Origin: Phycisphaerales bacterium
Lineage (GTDB): Bacteria > Planctomycetota > Phycisphaerae > Phycisphaerales > UBA1924
Direction: 5' to 3'
DNA length: 13,854 nucleotides
NCBI GenBank assembly: GCA_025453375.1
Contig: JALOQT010000005.1
Span: 1 to 13,854 of the forward strand
Part shown: one piece after another, positions 1-5,393 of the stretch
Layout: each line of letters starts with the position of its first letter
Position numbering within the stretch: position 1 is the stretch's first letter
Program-made: the position numbers and the translations under genes
The notes under the pieces: model-generated
Databases searched by the model: none
What the model was told of the DNA's origin: nothing
The model's input: only the letters and a program-made list of their open reading frames with translations

Positions 1-1
1 G

Positions 2-751
2 GGGGGGGGGGGCGGGTCGATGCTGATCTTGCCGGCGCTCGGGCTGATCCTGGGCTATGCCGACCCGAAGGGGACGCACCACCTCTATATGGCCGCGGCG
101 ATGGTGACGAACTTCGTCGTGGCGGTGCCGGCGAGCATCCGGCACCGGCGGTCCGGGGCGGTGCGGGGGGATTTGCTGCGGTGGCTGGTGCCGATCACCA
201 CGGCGGCGCTGCTGACGGGGGTGCTGATTTCCAACGTGCTGTCGGGGTGGGTGCTGGTTCTGGCGCTGGCGGGGTTTCAGTTGGCGTATTGCGGGCACTC
301 GCTGTGGCTGGTGTATCACAAGATCCCGGACTTTGCCAAGGACCAGGAGCGGGCGACGCCCGGGCGGTTGGCGGCTGGCTCGACGGTGGCGGGCGTCATC
401 GCGGGGATTCTTGGGCTGGGCGGTGGGGTGATTCAGGTGCCGCTGTTGCAGATGCTGTGCAAGGTGCCGCTGCGCCAGGCGATTGCCACCAGCAGCGTGG
501 TGATGGTCGTGACGGCGCTCTGTGGCGCACTGCTGAAACTCGGGACGCTCGGCACGCACGGGCAAGACTGGCAGGACGCGATCGTGCTGGCGGCCTGCAT
601 GGCCCCCGGGGCAGTGATGGGCGCGCTGTGGGGCGCCAAGGCGACCCACACACTCCCGCTGACGGCGGTGCGGGTGATGATCGTGGGCCTGATGCTCGTG
701 GCGGCTGGCGCGCTGATCGTGCGGGCGGGGCGGTCGGTGGGGTGGTGGTAG
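2..751 (+). CDS. TauE/SafE family membrane transporter (5' end cut by window)
   Basis: Integral membrane protein of the TauE/SafE (DUF81) family, whose members export or take up sulfite, sulfonates or related organic anions; the substrate here cannot be read from sequence. The family is built from two repeats, each opening with a glycine-rich motif. The second is clear (GVIAGILGLGGGVIQVPLL, then a helix with AIATSSVVMVV). The first is reduced to GGGGGS just before the ATG at 20 and is followed by MLILPALGLILG. The reading frame therefore stays open to the window edge, and the ATG at 20 is most likely internal. At least six hydrophobic segments are visible. The gene ends at TAG 749-751, 112 bases before the next gene. 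The run of G at the very start is part of the glycine codons, although a sequencing or assembly artefact at the contig edge cannot be excluded. Confidence 0.85.
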   Translation, partial: GGGGGSMLILPALGLILGYADPKGTHHLYMAAAMVTNFVVAVPASIRHRRSGAVRGDLLRWLVPITTAALLTGVLISNVLSGWVLVLALAGFQLAYCGHSLWLVYHKIPDFAKDQERATPGRLAAGSTVAGVIAGILGLGGGVIQVPLLQMLCKVPLRQAIATSSVVMVVTALCGALLKLGTLGTHGQDWQDAIVLAACMAPGAVMGALWGAKATHTLPLTAVRVMIVGLMLVAAGALIVRAGRSVGWW

Positions 752-763
752 TGGGGGCAGATT

Positions 764-795
764 TCCAAATAGCCAAATGAGCAAATGGCCAAATG
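764..795. repeat. 8-bp short tandem repeat, 4 units
   Basis: Four head-to-tail octamers of the type GCCAAATG (764-771, 772-779, 780-787, 788-795) lie directly after the transporter stop codon. The first unit differs at its first and last base and the third is AGCAAATG. The array is conspicuously A+T-rich against its surroundings. It belongs with the other 7-8 bp arrays in the spacers of this window. No hairpin or U-tract is associated, so it is not a terminator. Confidence 0.8.
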
Positions 796-848
796 TGGCG
801 ATGGCGGATGGGGGTGCGGCATGATGGGCGATTGCCCCAGAGGGTCCA

Positions 849-854
849 TACCCT
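849..854 (+). promoter_or_regulatory. TAnnnT -10-like box before the ABC-2 permease
   Basis: TACCCT lies 9 nt before the ATG at 864 within ATACCCTCCCC. The same string occurs before the starts at 5394 and 11136. No Shine-Dalgarno sequence lies between box and ATG, so a very short leader or leaderless transcript is inferred. No good -35 hexamer is visible. Confidence 0.4.
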
Positions 855-863
855 CCCCTCACG

Positions 864-2240
864 ATGCTCTCGCTGACGCTGCCGATTGCCCGAACGACGC
901 TGACGGAGTGTGTGCGCCAACCGGTGTACTTTCTCCTGATTGTCATCTGCGCGGGGTTGATGGTGCTGACCACCGCGGGGGCGGGGTTCACGATGGGGTA
1001 TACCGAGAGCGGGGAGGTCTCGGGGGATACCAAGCTGCTGCTGGACCTGGGGCTGGCGACGGTGTTTGCCATCAGCGTGCTGTTGACGGCGTTTGTGGCC
1101 ACCAGCGCCGTCAGCCGCGAGATTGAGAACAAGACGGTGCTGACGGTGGTGAGCAAGCCGGTGCCGCGGGCGACGCTGATCGTCGGCAAGTGGCTGGGCG
1201 TGACTGGCGCGATGCTGATTGCCACCAGCACGATGCTGATTTTCATGCTGCTGGCGGTGCGCCATGGCGTGCTGACGGCGGTGTCGGACCCGGTGGATCA
1301 GCCGGTGATCATCTTCGGGCTGTCGGCCCTGCTGCTGGCCTGCGCGCTGGGGGTCTGGGGGTCGTTCTTCTATGGGTGGTCATTCCCGGCGGTGGCGAGT
1401 GTGGCAATGCTGCCCTTGATGCTGCTGGCGTATGTGCTGATGCTGACGCAGAAGAAGGACTGGGGCTGGGTGCCGATGCATCAGCGGTTCATGCCGCAGG
1501 TGGTGCTGACGGCCATCGGGCTGTTGATCTGCGTGCCGGTGCTGACGAGCATCGCGGTGGCGTTCAGTTCGCGGCTTGGGCAGGTGATGACGATCGTGGT
1601 GTGCTTCGGGATTTTCGTGCTCGGGCTGCTCAGTTCGCACCTGCTTGGGGCGCGGGCGATCAGCAATGAGCCGATCGGGCAGATTCTCATCGCGCAGGCC
1701 GATCGCGAGCGGATGAACACGATGACCCAGCCGGGGGACATCTGGTACATCACCAGCGAGGCGGGGTATTCGATCACGCCGCGGCCTGGCGATGCGTTTT
1801 TCTTTGCCGCCTCGCCCAACGGGGTGGACATGCCGGTGCGGTTTACGCCGTTCGTCAACCCGGCTGACGGGCCGACGCAGCGGACGCTGGCCAACGAGCG
1901 GGTGATGATTTCGCCGGGCGTGGCGCCGGCGCTGGTGATTACGAATGTCGAGGGTCGCAAACTGACGGTCAAGACGATCGGCGGCAGCCCGCTGGCGGTG
2001 GAGCGCACGCCGCGGCCCGGGGACTATGTGTTCCTGACGCCGACGACGATCAACTACGCCGCGGTCGGGGCGTGGGGGCTGATTCCGAATCTGCAGTTCT
2101 TCTGGCTGCTGGACGCGGTGAGCCAGAACACGCCGATTCCGATGAGTTATCTGGTGATGCTCGCGGGCTACGCGGCGTGCCAGGTGGCGGCCTTCCTGAG
2201 CCTGGCGGTGATCCTGTTCCAGAAGCGAGACGTCGGCTAA
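864..2240 (+). CDS. ABC-2-type transporter permease with large C-terminal soluble domain
   Basis: A 458-residue polytopic membrane protein. The N-terminal half has about seven hydrophobic segments (roughly residues 22-44, 64-86, 111-135, 146-170, 172-194, 210-235, 240-262). It carries the stretch AVSREIENKTVLTVVSKPVPR before the third helix, which is typical of ABC-2 permeases whose cytoplasmic region reads REXEXGT/TLLxxPVSR. Residues of roughly 265-410 are mainly soluble, and the protein ends with PNLQFFWLLDA, a last helix and LFQKRDVG, an ending seen in ABC-2 proteins of planctomycetes. No ATPase gene is adjacent, so the partner must be encoded elsewhere; the ATPase at 5394 is of the importer type and not an obvious partner. 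Start chosen at the ATG before the first arginine-containing amphipathic stretch; it has no Shine-Dalgarno sequence but a TACCCT box 9 nt upstream. Substrate unknown. Confidence 0.8.
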   Translation: MLSLTLPIARTTLTECVRQPVYFLLIVICAGLMVLTTAGAGFTMGYTESGEVSGDTKLLLDLGLATVFAISVLLTAFVATSAVSREIENKTVLTVVSKPVPRATLIVGKWLGVTGAMLIATSTMLIFMLLAVRHGVLTAVSDPVDQPVIIFGLSALLLACALGVWGSFFYGWSFPAVASVAMLPLMLLAYVLMLTQKKDWGWVPMHQRFMPQVVLTAIGLLICVPVLTSIAVAFSSRLGQVMTIVVCFGIFVLGLLSSHLLGARAISNEPIGQILIAQADRERMNTMTQPGDIWYITSEAGYSITPRPGDAFFFAASPNGVDMPVRFTPFVNPADGPTQRTLANERVMISPGVAPALVITNVEGRKLTVKTIGGSPLAVERTPRPGDYVFLTPTTINYAAVGAWGLIPNLQFFWLLDAVSQNTPIPMSYLVMLAGYAACQVAAFLSLAVILFQKRDVG

Positions 2241-2284
2241 TCAGCACGAGGGCACGGGCCCGTGCGTGGGCGGATGGAGAAGGC

Positions 2285-2470
2285 ATGGCACTGCATCGGT
2301 CAAACAATCGCTGGCTGGCGGGCGTGTGCGGCGGGATTGCCTCGTGGCTGGGCTGGTCGCCCACGCTCGTGCGGCTGCTGTACATCATCATCTCGGTGGC
2401 GTCGGCCGCGTTTCCGGGGATCATCGTGTATGTGATCCTGTGGGTCATCATGCCACGCAGTCGGGGGTGA
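2285..2470 (+). CDS. PspC-domain small membrane protein
   Basis: A 61-residue protein consisting of a single PspC domain. It has a basic N-terminus (MALHRSNNRWLAGVCGGIASWLGW), the AGVCGGIA motif of the family, then a hydrophobic helix (TLVRLLYIIISVASAAFPGIIVYVILWVIMP) and a short basic tail. In proteobacteria PspC is an inner-membrane partner in phage-shock envelope-stress signalling; stand-alone minimal PspC proteins are common in many phyla and their individual roles are usually not established. The start is set by the ATG at 2285, with GGAG at 2276-2279 (5-nt spacing). An in-frame opening extends upstream into the preceding gene but has no family similarity. It begins 44 nt after the permease stop and may be cotranscribed with it. 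Confidence 0.85.
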   Translation: MALHRSNNRWLAGVCGGIASWLGWSPTLVRLLYIIISVASAAFPGIIVYVILWVIMPRSRG

Positions 2471-2504
2471 GGGGCGGCGATAACCGCGGGCGGACGTATC
2501 GGGC

Positions 2505-3602
2505 ATGATGCACGGTGCCGATAGCCTTGCCATGAGCGCTGCACCGCGAAGCCCGTCAATCAACCAGACCACGCCGAACCTGACAGGGGACATCCTGCTG
2601 GAGGCGGGGACGAACGAACTGGAAGTGCTGGTCTTCTCGCTGCGCGCTGGCGAGGCAGGGGGAGCCGCTGGGGGAGCCGCTGGGGGGGCCGCCGAGGGGG
2701 CCGCAGGCACGATGGGGCACTTTGGCGTGAATGTCGCCAAAGTCCGCGAGGTGATTCGCGCCCAGCAGACGGTCGCCGCGCCGGGGCAGCATCCGTCGGT
2801 CGTCGGGATGTTCAACATCCGCGGCAGCGTGATCCCCGTCATCGATCTGGCCAAGCACCTGGGCCTGCGCACCAGCAAGATCGCCGCCGACGCGGCATCG
2901 CAGCGAATCATCATCACCGAGTTCAACGGCTTGCGGGCCGGCTTCCTGGTCGATGGCGTCGATCAGATTCACCGCATGAGCTGGCAGCGCGTGCGGCCCA
3001 GCCCGGCGCTGGCGGGTCTGGCGGCGCAGCGAGCGCACCTGTCCGCCCACGCGGTGTCAAGCACGACGGGCATCGTCGAGATCAAGGACCACCTGGTGCA
3101 GATGATCGACTTTGAGTCGGTCGCCGATGCGATCCTGATGCAGGACAAACTGAAGGTTCAAAACGTCGCCAACGACCTGGGCGTCGATCGCGCGGCCCAG
3201 CGCGTGGTCATCGCGGAGGACTCGCCATTTATGCGCTCGATCATCGAGCGCGTGTTTCGCACCAGCGGGTATTCGCAGTTGAAGGTCTTTGACAATGGCG
3301 AGGCGGCGTGGCTGGCGATTCAGCAGGCTGGCGAGGCGGGTGCGGCTCCGAACTGCGTGGTCTCGGACATCGAAATGCCGCGGATGGACGGCCTGCACCT
3401 GTGCAAACGCATCAAGGCGCACGCGGCGCTGAAGGGCGTGCCGGTGATTTTGTTCTCGAGCCTCATCAGCCAGGACAACCTCAACAAAGGCCAGGCGGTG
3501 GGCGCCGATCTGCAGATCGCCAAGCCGGAACTGGCCGAGATGGTGCGGCTGGTGGACCGGGCGGTCAGCGGCGGGCTGAAACGAGTGGCGAGTGATAAGT
3601 GA
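2505..3602 (+). CDS. cheV: CheV-type chemotaxis coupling protein (CheW-receiver fusion)
   Basis: A 365-residue fusion of a CheW domain (about residues 38-205) and a response-regulator receiver domain (about 230-355), the layout of CheV, which couples chemoreceptors to the CheA kinase and is tuned by phosphorylation. The CheW part shows GVNVAKVREVI and GMFNIRGSVIPVIDL. The receiver part keeps the acidic pair E238-D239, phospho-acceptor D288 (VSDIEMPRMDG), S318 and K340 (AKPE), so it looks phosphorylatable. An 18-residue Gly/Ala insertion (A51-G68, encoded by a 12-bp tandem repeat) sits in the first beta-hairpin of the CheW domain. No cheA, cheW, receptor or flagellar gene is nearby. The last residues (VASD) and the stop codon fall within a 7-bp repeat array, suggesting the repeat replaced the original end. 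Start uncertain: ATG 2505, 2508 or 2532. Confidence 0.87.
   Translation: MMHGADSLAMSAAPRSPSINQTTPNLTGDILLEAGTNELEVLVFSLRAGEAGGAAGGAAGGAAEGAAGTMGHFGVNVAKVREVIRAQQTVAAPGQHPSVVGMFNIRGSVIPVIDLAKHLGLRTSKIAADAASQRIIITEFNGLRAGFLVDGVDQIHRMSWQRVRPSPALAGLAAQRAHLSAHAVSSTTGIVEIKDHLVQMIDFESVADAILMQDKLKVQNVANDLGVDRAAQRVVIAEDSPFMRSIIERVFRTSGYSQLKVFDNGEAAWLAIQQAGEAGAAPNCVVSDIEMPRMDGLHLCKRIKAHAALKGVPVILFSSLISQDNLNKGQAVGADLQIAKPELAEMVRLVDRAVSGGLKRVASDK
2658..2705 (+). repeat. In-frame 12-bp tandem repeat inside cheV
   Basis: Four units of 12 bp (2658-2669, 2670-2681, 2682-2693, 2694-2705). The first two are identical (GGGGGAGCCGCT); the third and fourth are diverged. They encode GGAA, GGAA, GGAA and EGAA. Copy-number change in steps of one unit would keep the reading frame. 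Confidence 0.9.
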
Positions 3603-3610
3603 TGAGTGGC
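3583..3610 (+). repeat. 7-bp short tandem repeat at the cheV stop codon
   Basis: Four heptamers GAGTGGC, GAGTGAT, AAGTGAT, GAGTGGC run across the end of cheV; the stop codon TGA (3600-3602) is inside the third unit. The complementary unit GCCACTC recurs as eight copies at 13100-13155, and the related GAGTGAC at 7444-7464. At all three places the array is next to a copy of the structured repeat described below. Confidence 0.85.
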
Positions 3611-3616
3611 GAGGAA

Positions 3617-3689
3617 GATAGCCGCACCCTCATCCGCCTTCGCTCGCTGGACGCTCGCTTGGCACCTTCTCCCGCGTGGCGGGAGAAGG
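3617..3689 (-). repeat. Structured dispersed repeat, copy A
   Basis: Minus-strand copy of a dispersed intergenic element. Read on the minus strand it starts with a perfect 11-bp hairpin (CCTTCTCCCGC / GCGGGAGAAGG, 3665-3675 with 3679-3689, triloop) and ends with GGATGAGGGTGCGG (complement of 3617-3630). The middle contains a CGCTCGCT direct repeat rather than a long stem. It lies head-to-head with copy B. The overall plan recalls intergenic elements known from proteobacteria (such as the RIME type in rhizobia); that likeness is from memory, not a search. Confidence 0.7.
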
Positions 3690-3738
3690 GGATTGGGCGG
3701 GAGGGGCGTCATGCGTTCGGAATGTTCGAGCGTGCATG

Positions 3739-3809
3739 TTCTTCCGCCGCCCCGCGGGGGAAGGACAGCGTGGCCTCCAGCGCAGCGGCCACGCAGGATG
3801 AGGGTGCGG
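3739..3809 (+). repeat. Structured dispersed repeat, copy B
   Basis: Plus-strand copy. The first hairpin is imperfect (CTTCCGCC ... CGGGGGAAG); the second pairs GCGTGGCC with GGCCACGC around an AGCGCAGC loop and is followed by AGGATGAGGGTGCG. Downstream to about 3890 is a pyrimidine-rich tail containing TCGATCCCTC, also seen downstream of copy C. The spacer 3603-3894 holds only the two repeats and this tail. Confidence 0.75.
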
Positions 3810-3894
3810 GCGTCGCAAGCACCGGCGAGGCGCGCGAGGAATCCGTCCTCTCGATCCCTCGATCCCCTCTCCCTCATCCCTTTCCGCGCCCCCC

Positions 3895-4167
3895 TCACTC
3901 TTCATCAAACCCAGAATCCACCAGCGCCTTCAGCGCTGCCGCGGCTTTGTCCGCGTCGTCGCCTTCGCAGATGATCGTCAGCGGGGTGCCTTGCGTGGCG
4001 GCCAGCAGCATCATCATCATGATGCTCTTGCCATCGACCGTCTGCCCGTTGCCTTCGACGCTGACGTTGCTGGCAAACGCGCTGGCGGCATCGACAAACA
4101 CCATCGCCGGCCGCGCATGCAGCCCGAGGGAGTTTTTGACGACAGTCTGGACGCGAACGGTGGGCAT
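3895..4167 (-). CDS. HPr-family phosphocarrier protein
   Basis: A 90-residue HPr-like protein of the phosphotransferase system. It takes phosphate from enzyme I on a histidine and passes it to EIIA proteins. The active site is NSLGLHARPA with His17, and the regulatory region DGKSIMMMMLLA has Ser48 at the position of the classical Ser46. Length and ends match the family. The ATG at 4167 (MPTVRVQ) was chosen because the longer upstream reading has no similarity and crosses a spacer full of heptamer repeats. It lies 178 bp after ptsN on the same strand. With ptsN and hpf upstream and no sugar-specific EIIB/EIIC gene, it probably serves a regulatory PTS as ptsO/NPr does in the proteobacterial rpoN cluster, but a general HPr cannot be excluded. 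Confidence 0.92.
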   Translation of the reverse strand: MPTVRVQTVVKNSLGLHARPAMVFVDAASAFASNVSVEGNGQTVDGKSIMMMMLLAATQGTPLTIICEGDDADKAAAALKALVDSGFDEE

Positions 4168-4176
4168 TGCCGGAGA

Positions 4177-4204
4177 GGGCCGAGGTTTCAGGGCCGAGGG
4201 CCGA
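4177..4204 (+). repeat. 7-bp repeat array, left arm of inverted pair in the HPr-ptsN spacer
   Basis: Heptamers GGGCCGA, GGTTTCA, GGGCCGA, GGGCCGA. The complementary unit TCGGCCC recurs at 4316-4336, so the 178-bp spacer between HPr and ptsN is bracketed by inverted arrays with about 111 bp between them. A transcript of this operon could fold the arms together. Confidence 0.75.
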
Positions 4205-4315
4205 GTGAAGACAGGAAGCACAAGAACGGGACGATCTGAAGTGATGACAACGCGTCGTGAGATTGGCAAGGACTTTCGGCGATGAAGGCGGAGGATGTCG
4301 ATCCAAACTGATCCC

Positions 4316-4336
4316 TCGGCCCTCACCCCTCGGCCC
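4316..4336 (+). repeat. 7-bp repeat array, right arm in the HPr-ptsN spacer
   Basis: Heptamers TCGGCCC, TCACCCC, TCGGCCC, complementary to the GGGCCGA array at 4177-4204. The array ends 9 bp before the ptsN stop codon. The interior 4205-4315 shows no gene or clear promoter. Confidence 0.75.
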
Positions 4337-4345
4337 TTTCGCTGC

Positions 4346-4816
4346 TCACACCGCCTGGGCGTCGACGTCTTCGAGCAGTTGCTGCACGTCGGCGACGGTC
4401 GTGGCCTGGCGGAAGAGGCGGCGGAGGGTGTCCTGGCTGAGCACCTTGAAGATCACCTCCATCGCGTGCAGGTGTTCGTCGGGCTTCTCGCGCGGGCTCA
4501 GCAGCAGCACGACCGTGAAGACCGGCTGCAGGTCGACGCTCGCAAAATCCACCCCGCCGGGCGAGAGGCCGATGGCGGCACAGACCTTGCCGATCGTCGC
4601 ATGCTTGGCGTGGGGCACCGCGATGCCCTCGCCAAAGCCCGTTGTGCTGCGGCGCTCACGCTCGACGAGCATCTTGACCAGTTCATCGCGGCTGGAGGCT
4701 TCCAGGCAGCCGGCTTTGACCAGCGCATCGACAAGCTCGGCGATGACGCCGTCACGCTCGCGACTGTTCAGGCTGGCGATGATCGCACCAGGGGCGACCA
4801 GTTCAGTCAGTTTCAT
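4346..4816 (-). CDS. ptsN: PTS EIIA-Ntr-type regulatory protein
   Basis: A 156-residue EIIA domain of the fructose/nitrogen (PtsN) type. The phosphorylated histidine lies in GEGIAVPHAKHATI (His69), and the fold landmarks RSTTGFGEGIAVPHAK, VDLQPVFTVVLLLSP and HLHAMEVIFKVL are all present. In proteobacteria PtsN does not transport sugar but, depending on its phosphorylation, acts on potassium uptake and other regulators. The start is taken at MKLTELV (4816); an upstream in-frame ATG (4834) adds only six residues and is possible. Family members commonly begin with this MKLxxL pattern. It lies between hpf (57 bp upstream) and HPr. The order hpf-ptsN-HPr is that of the proteobacterial rpoN-hpf-ptsN-rapZ-npr cluster, without rpoN and rapZ. 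Confidence 0.92.
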   Translation of the reverse strand: MKLTELVAPGAIIASLNSRERDGVIAELVDALVKAGCLEASSRDELVKMLVERERRSTTGFGEGIAVPHAKHATIGKVCAAIGLSPGGVDFASVDLQPVFTVVLLLSPREKPDEHLHAMEVIFKVLSQDTLRRLFRQATTVADVQQLLEDVDAQAV

Positions 4817-4873
4817 GGCACACATCACTCGCATTCTGGCCGATTGGCCACGATGGCGGGCGTCACTGCAGGC

Positions 4874-5170
4874 TTAGCCGCCCTTGAGCTTGTCCTTGTA
4901 CTGACCGAGCTGACGGTCGACCTTTTCGACGGCTTCGTCGATGGCGTTGTAGAGGTCCGGCTGGTGGCTGTTGCCGATGAAATCCGCGTGCTTCTCCACA
5001 TCGCAGATCACTTCGCAGTGGAACCCCTTGCCCTTGGGGTCCTGCTCCAGGCGAATCACGATCGCCTGCACCCGGTCAAAGTGCTTGGGCAACTTGCTCG
5101 CCTTCTTCTCGGCATGAGCCTTGATCGCCTCGGTCACATCCATGTGCTTGCCAATGACCTGAATCACCAT
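4874..5170 (-). CDS. hpf: Ribosome hibernation-promoting factor, short form (HPF/YfiA)
   Basis: A 98-residue protein of the S30EA/HPF family, which binds the small ribosomal subunit in slow-growing cells and blocks or dimerises ribosomes. It starts MVIQVIGKHMDVTEAIKAHAEKKASKLPKHF and ends DLYNAIDEAVEKVDRQLGQYKDKLKGG, the expected beta-alpha-beta-beta-beta-alpha pattern. The C-terminal dimerisation domain of long HPF is absent, so this is a short form. The ATG at 5170 is preceded by AGGAAGAAAGG at a rather long distance. The reading frame continues upstream without family similarity. It is first in the minus-strand cluster with ptsN and HPr and divergent from the ABC ATPase gene. Confidence 0.93.
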   Translation of the reverse strand: MVIQVIGKHMDVTEAIKAHAEKKASKLPKHFDRVQAIVIRLEQDPKGKGFHCEVICDVEKHADFIGNSHQPDLYNAIDEAVEKVDRQLGQYKDKLKGG

Positions 5171-5231
5171 GCGTCCAGCAACCTTTCTTCCTGACGAACA
5201 CCAAACCGGCAAACCACTTGGCCGGGCCGAG

Positions 5232-5237
5232 ATGATA
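5232..5237 (-). promoter_or_regulatory. Possible -10 box for hpf-ptsN-HPr
   Basis: TATCAT on the minus strand (5 of 6 consensus bases), about 61 nt upstream of the hpf start. No convincing -35 hexamer accompanies it. It would give a leader of about 55 nt containing the AGGAAGAAAGG stretch. Confidence 0.35.
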
Positions 5238-5244
5238 GGGGGCG

Positions 5245-5379
5245 GCGAGAAAGGTCGAAGGAGGAAGGTTGAATGTGAACCGCCTTCTGAATTCGCTGCG
5301 TGTGAGCGTCGTCCTGGCCCGACGCGATCGACCAGCAGGTTGCTTTCTGCTTCGACCTTCATCCTTCAACCTTTCTCGC
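5245..5379. repeat. 29-bp inverted repeat built of AAGGNNG heptamers
   Basis: The left arm 5245-5273 and right arm 5351-5379 match in inverted orientation at 26 of 29 positions (GCGAGAAAGGTNGAAGGA core), separated by 77 bp. Each arm consists of GCGAGA plus three heptamers AAGGNNG. It fills most of the hpf / ABC ATPase divergent spacer (5171-5393) and ends directly before the TACCCT box at 5380. Confidence 0.85.
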
Positions 5380-5385
5380 TACCCT
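5380..5385 (+). promoter_or_regulatory. TAnnnT -10-like box before the ABC ATPase
   Basis: TACCCT lies 8 nt before the ATG at 5394, immediately after the right arm of the inverted repeat. The intervening bases are only C and G (CCCCCCGC type), with no ribosome binding site, suggesting a near-leaderless transcript. Confidence 0.4.
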
Positions 5386-5393
5386 CCCCCCGC

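Noticed and set aside
396..1265. Long minus-strand open frame opposite the TauE/SafE and permease genes
   Set aside because: Low-complexity Arg/His/Gln-rich translation, typical of the antisense frame of G+C-rich genes; the plus strand encodes recognisable families.
2072..2284. Longer upstream start for the PspC protein
   Set aside because: The extension overlaps the permease gene in another frame and has no similarity; GGAG before ATG 2285 gives a better start.
3599..4285. Plus-strand open frame of 228 codons over the spacer and HPr
   Set aside because: It crosses structured repeat copies and is antisense to a clear HPr; its translation has no domain and is Ser/Arg/Pro-rich.
4295..5194. 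Plus-strand 299-codon frame opposite ptsN and hpf
   Set aside because: It lies exactly antisense to two well-conserved proteins with intact active sites.
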